64,000 nt of DNA from an uncultured Lachnospiraceae bacterium (GCA_946554445.1 CAMNSD010000004.1:99889-163888), one strand, 5' to 3'. Positions 53,492-63,114 are shown, numbered from the stretch's first letter. Notes: generated by a model not told the origin, from the sequence alone. A program made the numbers and translations.

Positions 53492-56194
53492 TTATTTTTG
53501 TCCGAGCTGTGTCAGGCGTTCTTCTACCTGTGCTTTCATCTGGGTATATTTTTCAAGCTTTGCGCGTTCCTCAGCTATTTTTTGCTCCGGTGCCTTGGAC
53601 ATAAACTTCTCATTACCAAGCATCCCTTTCACCCTGGCAAGCTCACCCTCCAGGCGCTTTGCTTCCTTCCCTAGCCGCTCGATCTCCTGGGCGATATCCA
53701 CCAACTCCTCAAAAGGAATGTAGACGGTGGCATTGGGAATCACCACTGACACGGCGCTGTCATCGATACCGCTCTTATCCGCCTGCATGGTCACCTCCGA
53801 AGCTGCCGCCAGTGCGGCAAAGAACTGCCTGCCTTCTGTGAAGATCTGCCGTACCTCATCCTTGTCGCTGACCACATACACTGCCGCCTTCTTACCCGGC
53901 GCCACATTCATCTGCGTCCTCACATTACGGATACCGCGCACAGCTTCCTTCATCAGTTCGATGGCCGTCTCCTCCTTCGTATACTGCCTGTCATCATTAA
54001 ACACCGGCCACTTGGAAATCATAATGGATTCCTCTGTATTCTGTAAAGTACAGAAAATCTCTTCCGTGATAAACGGCAGGTAAGGATGCAGCAGCTTCAA
54101 GGCATCAATCAACACATTCTGTAAAGTCCACAGCGCCGCTCTCTTCCCGTCTTCCTCACCGGCCTCTGTACTGTAGAGCCTTGGCTTCACCATCTCGATA
54201 TACCAGTCGCAGAACTCATCCCAGATAAAGTCGTAGACTTTCTGCACTGCGATACCTAACTCAAAACTGTCCATGTTGTCCGTCACTTCCCGGACAAGGG
54301 TATTTAACTTCGAGAGAATCCATTTATCCACCGGATACAGACTGTCCTTGATCTCATCATAGGATACCTCCCAGCCCCGTTTACCGGTCTTTTCTTCTTC
54401 CTGATCCATATTCATCATGATGAAACGGGAAGCGTTCCAGACCTTGTTGGCAAAGTTACGGCTGGCCTCCACTCTCTCATAGTAGAAACGCATGTCATTG
54501 CCGGGCGCATTGCCGGTGATCAATGTCAATCTCAAGGCATCCGCACCATACTGGTCGATGATCTCCAGCGGATCAATGCCATTTCCCAGTGATTTGCTCA
54601 TCTTACGTCCCTGGGAATCTCTTACCAGTCCATGGAACAACACCGTCTTAAAGGGCTTCTCCCCCATCTGCTCATAGCCAGAGAAGATCATGCGGATAAC
54701 CCAGAAAAAGATGATATCATATCCGGTCACCAACACATCCGTGGGATAAAAGTAATCCAAATCCTCCGTACGCTCAGGCCATCCCAGCGTAGAGAAAGGC
54801 CACAGGGCCGAGGAAAACCAGGTGTCCAGAGTATCCGGATCCTGCGTAAAATGTTTTCCGCCGCACTTCGGACATACCTCCGGCTCTTTCGCCGCCACCA
54901 CAATCTCGCCGCACTGATCGCAGTAATATGCCGGAATCCGATGTCCCCACCAAAGCTGACGGCTGATACACCAGTCTCGGATATTGTCCGTCCAGTTATA
55001 ATAAATCTTCTCCATCCGCTCCGGAATCAGCTTAATCTCGCCCTTTTTCACTGCTTCCACCGCAGGCTTAATGAGTTCATCCATCTTCACGAACCACTGC
55101 TTCTTGATCATGGGCTCGATCGTCGTCTTACAGCGGTCATGCGTACCCACATTATGGGAATAATCCTCGATGCGAACCAGAAGTCCTTCCTGTTCCAGCT
55201 CTTCCACAATCCTCTTTCTCGCCTCGTAACGGTCCAGTCCTTCGTACTTGCCGCCGTTTGCATTGATGGTCGCGTCATCATTCATTATATTCACTTCTGG
55301 CAGGTTATGACGCTTGCCCACCTCAAAGTCATTGGGATCATGGGCTGGCGTAATTTTTACCACGCCCGTACCAAATTCCATATCCACGTAATCGTCTTCC
55401 ACCACAGGAATCGCCTTATTAACGATGGGCAGCCAGACTTGTCTTCCTTTTAGATAAGCATATCTCTCATCATTGGGATTCACTGCCACAGCGGTATCAC
55501 CCAGCATAGTCTCCGGACGGGTGGTTGCAAACTCCAAAAATTCCGTCTTGCTGGGCTGCCCATTCTCATCCACCAATGGATACTTGATATGCCAGAAATG
55601 CCCTGCCTGTTCCTCATACTCTACCTCCGCATCGGAAATGGATGTATTACATACCGGACACCAGTTGATAATGCGGCTTCCTTTATAAATCCAGCCTTTT
55701 TCATGCATCTTACAGAACACTTCCGTAACCGCTTTGTTACAGCCTTCGTCCATAGTAAAACGCTCTCTGTCCCAATCGCAGGAAGAACCCAGTTTCTTAA
55801 GCTGAGAGACAATCCTGCCGCCATATTCTCTCTTCCAGTCCCAGGCCCGCTCCAAAAACCCCTCACGACCAAGATCGTTCTTGTCGATGCCCTCCTCTTT
55901 CAGCTTCTCGATGATCTTTACCTCCGTGGCAATGGAAGCATGGTCCGTTCCCGGCTGCCAGAGCGCATTATATCCCTGCATCCTTTTATAACGAATGAGG
56001 ATATCCTGCATGGTATTGTCCAGCGCATGTCCCATATGCAGCTGCCCCGTGATGTTTGGCGGGGGAATCACGATGGTAAAAGGCGTTTTTGTCTTATCTA
56101 CCTCGGCGTGAAAATACTTGTTGTCCATCCATTTCTGATACAACCTCTCTTCTATGCCCTTAGGATCATAGGTTTTGGCCAGTTCTCTTTTCAT
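53492..56194 (-). CDS. valS: Valyl-tRNA synthetase
   Basis: A class I synthetase of 900 residues. The HIGH-type motif is in PPPNITGQLHMGHALDNTMQ, and KMSKS is in SQGRKMSKSLGNGIDP. The editing domain has TTRPETMLGDTAVAVNPNDE. The zinc-like CDQCGEIVV and CPKCGG lie before DTWFSSALWPFSTLGWP. The C-terminal coiled coil ends VEERLTQLGQK. AAAGGAGGAC precedes the ATG. Transcription is controlled by the T-box leader upstream. Confidence 0.96.
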   Translation of the reverse strand: MKRELAKTYDPKGIEERLYQKWMDNKYFHAEVDKTKTPFTIVIPPPNITGQLHMGHALDNTMQDILIRYKRMQGYNALWQPGTDHASIATEVKIIEKLKEEGIDKNDLGREGFLERAWDWKREYGGRIVSQLKKLGSSCDWDRERFTMDEGCNKAVTEVFCKMHEKGWIYKGSRIINWCPVCNTSISDAEVEYEEQAGHFWHIKYPLVDENGQPSKTEFLEFATTRPETMLGDTAVAVNPNDERYAYLKGRQVWLPIVNKAIPVVEDDYVDMEFGTGVVKITPAHDPNDFEVGKRHNLPEVNIMNDDATINANGGKYEGLDRYEARKRIVEELEQEGLLVRIEDYSHNVGTHDRCKTTIEPMIKKQWFVKMDELIKPAVEAVKKGEIKLIPERMEKIYYNWTDNIRDWCISRQLWWGHRIPAYYCDQCGEIVVAAKEPEVCPKCGGKHFTQDPDTLDTWFSSALWPFSTLGWPERTEDLDYFYPTDVLVTGYDIIFFWVIRMIFSGYEQMGEKPFKTVLFHGLVRDSQGRKMSKSLGNGIDPLEIIDQYGADALRLTLITGNAPGNDMRFYYERVEASRNFANKVWNASRFIMMNMDQEEEKTGKRGWEVSYDEIKDSLYPVDKWILSKLNTLVREVTDNMDSFELGIAVQKVYDFIWDEFCDWYIEMVKPRLYSTEAGEEDGKRAALWTLQNVLIDALKLLHPYLPFITEEIFCTLQNTEESIMISKWPVFNDDRQYTKEETAIELMKEAVRGIRNVRTQMNVAPGKKAAVYVVSDKDEVRQIFTEGRQFFAALAAASEVTMQADKSGIDDSAVSVVIPNATVYIPFEELVDIAQEIERLGKEAKRLEGELARVKGMLGNEKFMSKAPEQKIAEERAKLEKYTQMKAQVEERLTQLGQK

Positions 56195-56217
56195 ATTGTG
56201 TCCTCCTTTTCTACATG

Positions 56218-56530
56218 AAAAAACCCTCTGCCATATTCTGGCAAAGGGCGTAAATACGCGGTACCACCTTCATTTATCACTCACCGAATCACAGCCGGAA
56301 TCCAGTCTGGGATTCTATCCGTTAACGGGGATAACGCGTGCGCGCTTACTATCATCCGTATTCATACAGACGCTTCTGCCCGCCGGCTTCAAGGCCACGT
56401 TCCACAATCCCTCTCCGAAGAAATCTTCCAGCTTCCGATTTCTCTCTCTGTCGGCGGCGCTTGTGTACTCTTCCCTGTCATCGCCTTTATATTATACAAC
56501 CAAATCATAACTGCCTATTTGACAGTAATT
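56218..56530 (-). promoter_or_regulatory. T-box riboswitch of valS
   Basis: A tRNA-sensing leader. The T-box sequence AATGAAGGTGGTACCGCG is at 56274-56257. The terminator pairs CCCTTTGCCA with TGGCAGAGGG (56248-56224), followed by six Ts. Upstream, GGGAAGAGTAC and ACAGAGAGAG-type stem I elements are present. A likely specifier stretch reads GAACGTGGCC, with GTG as the valine codon, which suits valS. Uncharged tRNA-Val should stabilise the antiterminator. Confidence 0.9.
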
Positions 56531-56536
56531 ATTAAT

Positions 56537-56565
56537 AATATAGACAATAACTTTCATTTTGTCAA
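56537..56565 (-). promoter_or_regulatory. Sigma-A promoter of valS
   Basis: On the minus strand a perfect TTGACA (56565-56560), 17 bases, then TATATT (56542-56537). This puts the transcript start near 56530, at the head of the T-box leader. Confidence 0.85.
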
Positions 56566-56615
56566 TTCAAATTCTACTCTATTTGTGGAAAAATCAAACT
56601 GTCGATGCTATCCTA

Positions 56616-58643
56616 TCACGACACCTTCTGCCCCTCCAACACTTCCAAGAACACATCCACCAGATGTGGATCAAACTGTGCCCCGGAGCAGCGCCGCAGT
56701 TCCTCCACCGCAGCCTCATGGCTCATAGCCTTATGGTACGGCCTGTCATGCACCATAACGTCATGGGAGTCCACCACCGTAATAATCCGCGAAAGAAGCG
56801 GTATCTCTTCTTTCGCAAGGCCGCCAGGATACCCTCCGCCATCCCATCTCTCATGATGGTGCAGGATAAATTCCCCGATTGGCTGTAACTCTTTGGAGGC
56901 GCTGGCTATCCGATAGCCTTTTTCCGTGTGTGTCTTCATGACTTCCCACTCCGATTCTGTCAGCTTGCCCGGTTTAGACAAGATGGCATGGGGAATCGCT
57001 ATTTTACCAATATCATGAAGCACCGCTAAAAGCGCCAATTTACCAAGTTCTACATCTGAAAGATTCAAGGCCCGTCCAAGCCTGGTCGCCATTTCCTTGG
57101 TGCGTTCCACATGCTCTTCTGTCTCATAATCGCTCTCTGTTAACGTCTGTGTCAGGGAATCCAGCAGAGAACTCTTTCTGGAAGACTGACTCATCAGTTT
57201 CTTCGTGCGCATACTCTGCGAAGCTTCCCTGATAGCCTCTTCAAGACTCTTGCTTTGATCCCTGATCACGGCAATACCATATTCCAGGTCCGTATTGATC
57301 CCGGTATCATTTCCCTGCCGATATTGCTCCCGGATATTCTCAAAAAGCCGGACTGCATACTCCTGCTCTACTTCCATGAGACCTGCCGCCATGTCTCCGT
57401 CTTCCAGCCTGGCTAAAATCGCCTCCTTGGGTAAATTCTCCCGCATAAGACTCGCCACTTTCTTAAGAATCCGGTTCCCTTTCGCCCAACCATACACATC
57501 ATTAACCAGACCGATTCCATTGGTATTGCAGACCACCACAGTCACCGGATAGGCTTCACCGGAAAGCATATCCTCCATACGGCTGTAAAAGCTGTTCCTG
57601 GAATACAACTGTGTCAGCATATCCCGTTCCACTTCCCTGTTTCGCAAAATCAAAAGATGACCAATACTACGCCCTTTCTCATCTTTCAGACACCTGAAAT
57701 CGCCCTGATATACCCGTGCGCCGGTTTCAGAGGGATTGTCCCACTCAAACTCCTGATCCATGCTGGTATTCTGCAACTGCCGAAACGCACCAATCTGGAT
57801 AAAATCCATCAGGCTGAGCCTGCGTTCCTGATTATCCAATTCTGGTATCAGAGCCCTCATATCCTTATTACTATCCGCCACATAACCCTCATAATCAAAT
57901 AAGACCATGGGCGTACCCATATATTCCAATATCATCTTGCGTGTCGTATTCAGCATACCTTGGGAAGAATAATCGAACGTATTCATATAGACGAAAGGAC
58001 AGCTGAAACCATAAATCAGCAATGCAATATCCACCGGCAGTTTCAAAATCCCTGCCAAATACAAGGCATTTAGCACAATCATGGAAAGCAGCCACAAAAG
58101 GCTGTTCACATATCTGCCCCGGTATATCTTGGGAATACTGACGGATTTATAAATCAGAATAAAGACAGACAGGATAATCAGCAGACATATAAAACCCATA
58201 TGCAGGTAAAATGACGGTTTCATCTGATACATATAAGAAATGACATATCCCTCATTTGGCTGATATTGATAACGCATCAAAATTTCATGGAAAATATTTA
58301 TGAACAGACATGCGGCATCTATACATACCAATGCACATACAGAAAAACAGAACGCCTTTTTATATTTGAGTACAGCTAATTTGGACTGTGTAAATTCTAT
58401 CAAATAACAGACCATCGCCAAAATCAAAAAGTCAAGACAGACAAAATAGATACTGGCGGAAACTGACGCTTCAAAATACGTATCCGCTCCTATCCTTGCC
58501 AGATAAGCCAGATTAACTGCTGCCACCGCCACAAACATCGTACCCGTAAGCAGTCCCATACGCTTCCTGCGTCTGTACGTCAGCACGGCACAGACCAATG
58601 CACACAAAGCCGCCAGGCTATATCCCAGAAAATAACCCATCAC
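56616..58643 (-). CDS. 7TM sensor with degenerate GGDEF and HD-GYP domain
   Basis: A 675-residue membrane signalling protein. Residues 1 to about 225 have seven hydrophobic helices, like the N-terminal domain of some histidine kinases. A PAS-like domain follows (MVLFDYEGYVADSNKDMRAL). A GGDEF domain comes next with a degenerate active site (ARLEDGDMAAG in place of GGDEF), so it probably does not make c-di-GMP. The HD-GYP domain looks complete: LHDIGKIAIPHAIL, HHHERWDGGGYPGGL and DSHDVMVHDRPYHKAM. It should lower c-di-GMP. It is the second HD-GYP protein in the window. It lies upstream of the valS promoter in the same orientation. Confidence 0.9.
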   Translation of the reverse strand: MMGYFLGYSLAALCALVCAVLTYRRRKRMGLLTGTMFVAVAAVNLAYLARIGADTYFEASVSASIYFVCLDFLILAMVCYLIEFTQSKLAVLKYKKAFCFSVCALVCIDAACLFINIFHEILMRYQYQPNEGYVISYMYQMKPSFYLHMGFICLLIILSVFILIYKSVSIPKIYRGRYVNSLLWLLSMIVLNALYLAGILKLPVDIALLIYGFSCPFVYMNTFDYSSQGMLNTTRKMILEYMGTPMVLFDYEGYVADSNKDMRALIPELDNQERRLSLMDFIQIGAFRQLQNTSMDQEFEWDNPSETGARVYQGDFRCLKDEKGRSIGHLLILRNREVERDMLTQLYSRNSFYSRMEDMLSGEAYPVTVVVCNTNGIGLVNDVYGWAKGNRILKKVASLMRENLPKEAILARLEDGDMAAGLMEVEQEYAVRLFENIREQYRQGNDTGINTDLEYGIAVIRDQSKSLEEAIREASQSMRTKKLMSQSSRKSSLLDSLTQTLTESDYETEEHVERTKEMATRLGRALNLSDVELGKLALLAVLHDIGKIAIPHAILSKPGKLTESEWEVMKTHTEKGYRIASASKELQPIGEFILHHHERWDGGGYPGGLAKEEIPLLSRIITVVDSHDVMVHDRPYHKAMSHEAAVEELRRCSGAQFDPHLVDVFLEVLEGQKVS

Positions 58644-58923
58644 AAATAACCCTTTCTAAATTAAATAAGTATTCTCCCCAGAATACAGAATATCGGGCAT
58701 TCCGCAATCATAGCATGTTGTGCGAGTCCCTTCTACAAGCACATCATTCTGCGTAACAGATAATTTTCTGTCATATTTTGCCCATATCTAGATTAATGAT
58801 ACCACATAACTTCTTCCATTTCTATCCTTCCCTTTCCTTTTCTTTCTTGTAATAAGCTACAAACTTCCATGTGAAATTTTGTCTATTTTAGACCATAACA
58901 TAATCAGGCATACCCAATGCAGT

Positions 58924-59478
58924 TCAGTGATAGATGACGCCACGCCCTATATGCGGCATAATAGCGCTGTAAGCCGCATCCGCAGTAAATATGACTAATA
59001 TAGTCAATATTGTCCACACCCTAATCTTCACGGGAATCCTACGATAGAGGGAATGGAGCAGAGGAGCCAGCACACATACGAGGACTGCCCCGCCAAGCCC
59101 AAACATAATACTGCTGGCCAGACAGATCCTGCCGTGCAGATTCCAGTTCATCTGACTGTAATCCCACCATTTGACCTTCCAAGTCAATTCTAAATACCAG
59201 CCAGCCAGATATTCCAACGCCGTACACAGCGCCATAGATGACAAAAATGTCAGGAAAGTTCTATCCCGCCACCTGTGAAACAGTATTTCCAGCATAACAG
59301 CCCCGACTCCATAGATTGGCAGCCATGGACCGGTTAGAAAACCTCGATTGACATAAGCGTCATCCTTAAAGAGATACAGTCCTCCCTCCCACAGCCAGCC
59401 AAAGACTGCGGCTATAAAAAACAAGTACAGATAAAATATAAAATCCCATTTCTCCGGATATGACATTGATGGCCTCAT
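58924..59478 (-). CDS. ABC_trans_CmpB-type putative membrane permease
   Basis: A 184-residue protein with about five membrane helices. The conserved features are FFIAAVFGWLWEGGLYLF, VNRGFLTGPWLPIYGVGAVM, ALCTALEYLAGWYLELTWKV and WWDYSQMNWNLHGRICLASS. This is the family known as putative ABC transporter permease (CmpB-like), common in Lachnospiraceae, without proven transport function. It stands alone, with a 280-base gap before it in which I see nothing. Confidence 0.8.
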   Translation of the reverse strand: MRPSMSYPEKWDFIFYLYLFFIAAVFGWLWEGGLYLFKDDAYVNRGFLTGPWLPIYGVGAVMLEILFHRWRDRTFLTFLSSMALCTALEYLAGWYLELTWKVKWWDYSQMNWNLHGRICLASSIMFGLGGAVLVCVLAPLLHSLYRRIPVKIRVWTILTILVIFTADAAYSAIMPHIGRGVIYH

Positions 59479-59683
59479 AATATTGACTCCTCTGGTAAAT
59501 ACTATGAGTATTTTCCGTATTCTTCCGGATTATGCATTTTTATCCTTTATACACTTTTATCTTCTTCATCTCCTATACATTCTTATGCCTTCCTAACTTA
59601 CCCAACTTTAGTTATTTATCTGGCATGGCCAAAAAATCTCAATTTGGCACTTTCAAAGCATCCATACTTCCATATAATAGAAG

Positions 59684-59700
59684 TAAATTCCTTCGGAAGA
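59684..59700. repeat. Half unit of the double-hairpin repeat
   Basis: TAAATTCCTTCGGAAGA matches the first hairpin of the repeats at 10081 and 10146. The second hairpin is missing. It lies upstream of the ECF transporter gene. Confidence 0.45.
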
Positions 59701-59743
59701 TTAGGGTGTTATAAAATTTTGCATCAGGGAGATGAGGATGATT

Positions 59744-60325
59744 ATGAAAAATGAAAAATTACTGAAAGTTGTGTTTACCGGCATTTTTGCGGCGCTGTCT
59801 TATGTGGTATTTACCTTTTTGCAGATTAAGATTCCCCTGCCGGGCGGGGATGCCACTTCCATTCATCTGGGTAACGCCGTATGCGTTCTTGGGGCCCTGC
59901 TGCTGGGTGGCGTCTACGGCGGACTGGGTGGAGCCATTGGAATGACCATAGGCGACCTGCTGGATCCGGTCTATGTGGTCTATGCCCCTAAGACTTTGTT
60001 CTTAAAGTTCTGCATCGGCTTTATCACCGGCCTGATTGCCCATAAACTGGGACATGTCAGTACAGAAACGGATAGTAAAAAAGTCCTGAAATGGACCATA
60101 GCCGCTTCTATCTGCGGTCTGCTGTTTAATGTGATATTTGATCCGCTGATCGGTTATTTCTATAAATTGGTCATTTTAGGAAAGCCGGCGGCTGAACTGA
60201 CTCTTGCCTGGAATGTGGCTTCCACTTCCATCAACGCAGTGACCTCTGCCATTGTATCCGTACTGGTATATATGGCCCTGCGGCCTGCCCTGAAAAAGTC
60301 GGGATTATTCTTTACCATATCCTGA
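59744..60325 (+). CDS. ECF transporter S component
   Basis: The substrate-binding membrane subunit of an energy-coupling-factor vitamin importer, 193 residues with about six helices. It begins LLKVVFTGIFAALSYVVFTF and has IPLPGGDATSIHLGNAVCVL, GGVYGGLGGAIGMTIGDLLD and a basic-aromatic KTLFLKFCIGFITGLIAH. The ATG at 59744 follows GATGAGG; earlier ATGs at 59732 and 59738 are too close to the ribosome site. The shared ATPase and T subunits are not in the window. The ligand is unknown. Confidence 0.85.
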   Translation: MKNEKLLKVVFTGIFAALSYVVFTFLQIKIPLPGGDATSIHLGNAVCVLGALLLGGVYGGLGGAIGMTIGDLLDPVYVVYAPKTLFLKFCIGFITGLIAHKLGHVSTETDSKKVLKWTIAASICGLLFNVIFDPLIGYFYKLVILGKPAAELTLAWNVASTSINAVTSAIVSVLVYMALRPALKKSGLFFTIS

Positions 60326-60364
60326 TTTCGGACTGTCGCATATTGATCAATTCCAAGACTGCAA

Positions 60365-60420
60365 AACAGCTGAGAGACTGTTACCGCCATGCGGTTGTCT
60401 CTCAGCTGTTCTGTTTTTCC
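60365..60420 (+). terminator. Terminator of the ECF transporter gene
   Basis: AACAGCTGAGAGAC and GTCTCTCAGCTGTT form a perfect 14-base stem with an inner ACCGC/GCGGT hairpin, followed by CTGTTTTT. Confidence 0.9.
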
Positions 60421-60480
60421 CTTATCTTTCCGTTCCTTTCTGATTATCTCTCTATTATAGCACTATACAGCTGCGCCATA

Positions 60481-60690
60481 TCATCCCGCATAACCATCGT
60501 TTTCCGGCATAACAACCGCTGCCACAATGTAGATGATCAGTCCTGTGCCACAGCTTGCCAGCGAACACAAAAGCCATATCAGCCTCACCAAGGTGGGATC
60601 AATACTCAGATATTCCCCAATACCGCCGCAGACACCGCATATCATCCTGTTTACTCTCGAACGCATTAACTTTCTGTAATCGTTATTCAT
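60481..60690 (-). CDS. PspC domain protein
   Basis: A 69-residue membrane protein of the phage-shock PspC family. It has RVNRMICGVCGGIGEYLSID, PTLVRLIWLLCSLASCGTGL and a final AAVVMPEN. GGAGAAATGG precedes the ATG. It is the last gene of the PadR-DUF1700-DUF4097-PspC envelope run, 39 bases after the DUF4097 gene. Confidence 0.88.
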   Translation of the reverse strand: MNNDYRKLMRSRVNRMICGVCGGIGEYLSIDPTLVRLIWLLCSLASCGTGLIIYIVAAVVMPENDGYAG

Positions 60691-60729
60691 CCATTTCTCC
60701 TTTTCCGCGTTGCCTCTATCTCAACGCCT

Positions 60730-61767
60730 TTAATCCATAAATGTTATTGTTATATTGCCCATATCACAGTCGATCTCCATCTGATTCCTGCTGTCCTTAT
60801 TCCAGCTTTTGTTGCTGGAAAGGCTGGAATAATGATGACTGCCAATCCTGACATCCCCCATATCGCAATCCACTTCAAATCCATAATCATCTTCCGCACC
60901 TGCAAGATGCATGTTCAGATTTCCCAGATCACATTCCGCTTCCATCCGTCCAGTAACTTTTCCTGTAACCTCCGCATTGCCCATGCCCAGTTCTATTTCC
61001 ATGAGTTCCTTCACGTCCATCCCCTGCACAATGATCTCACCGACGCCAATCTCCAGAACCGCCGAATCCGCCATTAAACCGGCAGTCTCAAGCTGCCCTG
61101 CACCGACAAGAAGATTAATCGTCTCTGCCTCAAATCCTTTGGCCTCGCAGACGCCTGCACCGACATTAATCTCCATGATATCCGCCTTAAGCGGCACAGA
61201 CTCCATATAACCGGCTCCCATTTCAATATTGATATAGTCCAGATTACAACTTTGGGGCAGATACAGTGTGATGGTGTCGTTCGGTCCATTGCGCCAATTG
61301 CCAACCCGATGATATCCGGCATTCTCTACGGACAAAATGTCTTTACCTACCGTATCTTTTTCTATCTTGTAATATGTCTTGCCCGTATCACCTTTCACAG
61401 AAAGCCAGACATGTTCATCAGATGATTCCTCTATGATAAAATTACAGTCCGTCACCACCACTTCCAAACTGTGGAGCGTATCCGCCGTCACGGCCAATTT
61501 CTGCTTTGTCCCATTTACCTCCATTTTCAACCAATTTTCCTTCTCCCAGAAAGTGTCTTCTCTTTCCCAATCATCATCCCAAAAGCCAAATCTATAGTCT
61601 CCGTCCACATGCCTATAAAAGCCGAAAGGAATACCTGCTACGCCATTCAACGCCCCCGACGCAATCTGTCTGAATCCGCCTAACAAACCGCACACCGTAC
61701 AGATCAGGCATCCCAGAATAAACAGAACAAGCGCTGTGATCAAACTGCCTTTTGTAAATTTCTTCAT
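60730..61767 (-). CDS. DUF4097 beta-helix protein with membrane anchor
   Basis: A 345-residue protein. An N-terminal membrane helix (ITALVLFILGCLICTVCGLL) is followed by an outer repeated-strand domain: SLEVVVTDCNFIIEESSDEH, YINIEMGAGYMESVPLKADI, INLLVGAGQLETAGLMADSA. The regular GAG and GMG turns are typical of DUF4097. It starts four bases inside the DUF1700 gene (ATGA overlap), so the two are coupled. DUF1700 and DUF4097 proteins occur together in envelope-stress operons; the function is not proven. Confidence 0.85.
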   Translation of the reverse strand: MKKFTKGSLITALVLFILGCLICTVCGLLGGFRQIASGALNGVAGIPFGFYRHVDGDYRFGFWDDDWEREDTFWEKENWLKMEVNGTKQKLAVTADTLHSLEVVVTDCNFIIEESSDEHVWLSVKGDTGKTYYKIEKDTVGKDILSVENAGYHRVGNWRNGPNDTITLYLPQSCNLDYINIEMGAGYMESVPLKADIMEINVGAGVCEAKGFEAETINLLVGAGQLETAGLMADSAVLEIGVGEIIVQGMDVKELMEIELGMGNAEVTGKVTGRMEAECDLGNLNMHLAGAEDDYGFEVDCDMGDVRIGSHHYSSLSSNKSWNKDSRNQMEIDCDMGNITITFMD

Positions 61768-62651
61768 GCCTGCGCACCTCCTTTATGAAAAATTCTCCGG
61801 CAAAGATTGACAATACCGCGGATAAGCGCCGGAATCGCCGTACCCACCACCAACACTGTAAGCCATAAGAACACTAACCCAAGCGCCGACAAAATCAATC
61901 CCACACCAACGAGACACAAACCGCCAAGCGGCATCCCGAACATAGCCACAATTCCGGTAATCACCAGAGCAATGCCCACCACGATCATCACCACACCTAC
62001 CGCCAAAAACGCCAGGAAGATACCGAACAATCCGGCAAGCAGTCCCACGGAGCCGCCAAACAGCCCTCCTAAAATACCAATCCAGATGGGTGATGAAAGT
62101 ACGGCCAGTATCACAATAAGCGCGATCATACCGCCCGACATCCCCTGCTTCGGCGGCGGATTGTTCCCTGCGGCCTGCCCGTAACGGCCACCCTGGCCAT
62201 TCGGCCCGCCATAAGTATTTTCCTGACCGTTTGGCCCGCCGTAAGCATTTCCCTGTCCATTCGTTCCGCTGTAAGCGTTGCCTTGGCTGTTTGCGTTGTA
62301 AAAATTCCTTTTAGCATTCGGCCCACCGTAGGCATACTGCTGTCCGTCATTTTGACCGGTCTTATTTTCCTCGAAGTCCTGTGTCCGCATCACTTCATTT
62401 CTTCTCTGCTCCTCATATCCGCGGAAACCGGACTCCGTAAATTCTCCCGCACTGCCGCCGTCCACAAGACCGGCCTTAATGGATTTGGCGATATCCTCCG
62501 GAGAGCCTAAGGATGCAATCACACCCTGCTCGTTTCCTTCGCCCGCATCGTCAAAATAGTCATTATAATACTGTATTGCCTCCTCCCGTTCTGTCGGCGG
62601 CACATCGTTAAGCAGAGCTGTCAGTCTCCTCATAAATTCTGCTCTATCCAT
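61764..62651 (-). CDS. DUF1700 membrane protein with G/N-rich repeat linker
   Basis: A 295-residue protein. The N-terminal DUF1700 domain reads MDRAEFMRRLTALLNDVPPT, EREEAIQYYNDYFDDAGEGN and ASLGSPEDIAKSIKAGLVDG. Residues about 95-165 are a low-complexity linker with repeats of the type NAYGGPNGQ. Several membrane helices follow (GGMIALIVILAVLSSPIWIG and on), ending FRRIFHKGGAQA-like. Its ATG overlaps the PadR stop by eight bases. The linker repeats are a likely site of length variation between strains. Confidence 0.85.
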   Translation of the reverse strand: MDRAEFMRRLTALLNDVPPTEREEAIQYYNDYFDDAGEGNEQGVIASLGSPEDIAKSIKAGLVDGGSAGEFTESGFRGYEEQRRNEVMRTQDFEENKTGQNDGQQYAYGGPNAKRNFYNANSQGNAYSGTNGQGNAYGGPNGQENTYGGPNGQGGRYGQAAGNNPPPKQGMSGGMIALIVILAVLSSPIWIGILGGLFGGSVGLLAGLFGIFLAFLAVGVVMIVVGIALVITGIVAMFGMPLGGLCLVGVGLILSALGLVFLWLTVLVVGTAIPALIRGIVNLCRRIFHKGGAQA

Positions 62652-62970
62652 TCCTCAATCCTCCCTCAAAGATACTGTTCAATTTGGCAGAATACCGATA
62701 CCATTCACTGATATACAGATTAAGCTGTGCCCTTCCTTTTTCCGTGATCCTGTAATAGCGCCTATTGCGCCCCGCGCACTCCATGTCGTACACTTCCAGG
62801 CATTCATCCTTCTGCAGCCTTCGCAGGACCGGATACAGTGTGGATTCGGAAATCTCGATGACCTGCCGTACCTCCTGCGTGATCTTGTATCCGTATGTGC
62901 CCTCCGGCTCATGGGACACCACAGCCAGCACTATAGCATCCAGCAACGCCGCACCTGTGTTAAAAACCAT
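62644..62970 (-). CDS. PadR family transcriptional regulator
   Basis: A 108-residue winged-helix repressor. It has LLDAIVLAVVSHEPEGTYGY, KITQEVRQVIEISESTLYPV and LRRLQKDECLEVYDMECAGR, NRRYYRITEKGRAQL. The ATG at 62970 has AAAGGAG upstream. It heads the DUF1700-DUF4097-PspC operon. Inverted AATATTATATGAC sites overlap its promoter, so self-repression is likely; in known systems PadR releases DNA on envelope or phenolic stress. Confidence 0.92.
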   Translation of the reverse strand: MVFNTGAALLDAIVLAVVSHEPEGTYGYKITQEVRQVIEISESTLYPVLRRLQKDECLEVYDMECAGRNRRYYRITEKGRAQLNLYISEWYRYSAKLNSIFEGGLRNG

Positions 62971-63050
62971 GCAATATACTCCTTTCCTGCTTTTTACATA
63001 TCTCATAGGAACATCTCCATATGTTGGTCTATAATATTATTAAATTATAT

Positions 63051-63114
63051 AATATTATATGACGTATAATACTGTTTCTGCTTATACTATATGTCATATA
63101 ATATTGTTTGTCAA
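63051..63114 (-). promoter_or_regulatory. PadR operon promoter with inverted operator sites
   Basis: On the minus strand a perfect TTGACA (63114-63109), 17 bases and TATAGT (63091-63086). The spacer contains AATATTATATGACAT. An inverted copy of this 13-15 base sequence lies downstream of the -10 box at 63051-63065. The arrangement fits a repressor bound across the promoter. Confidence 0.7.
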
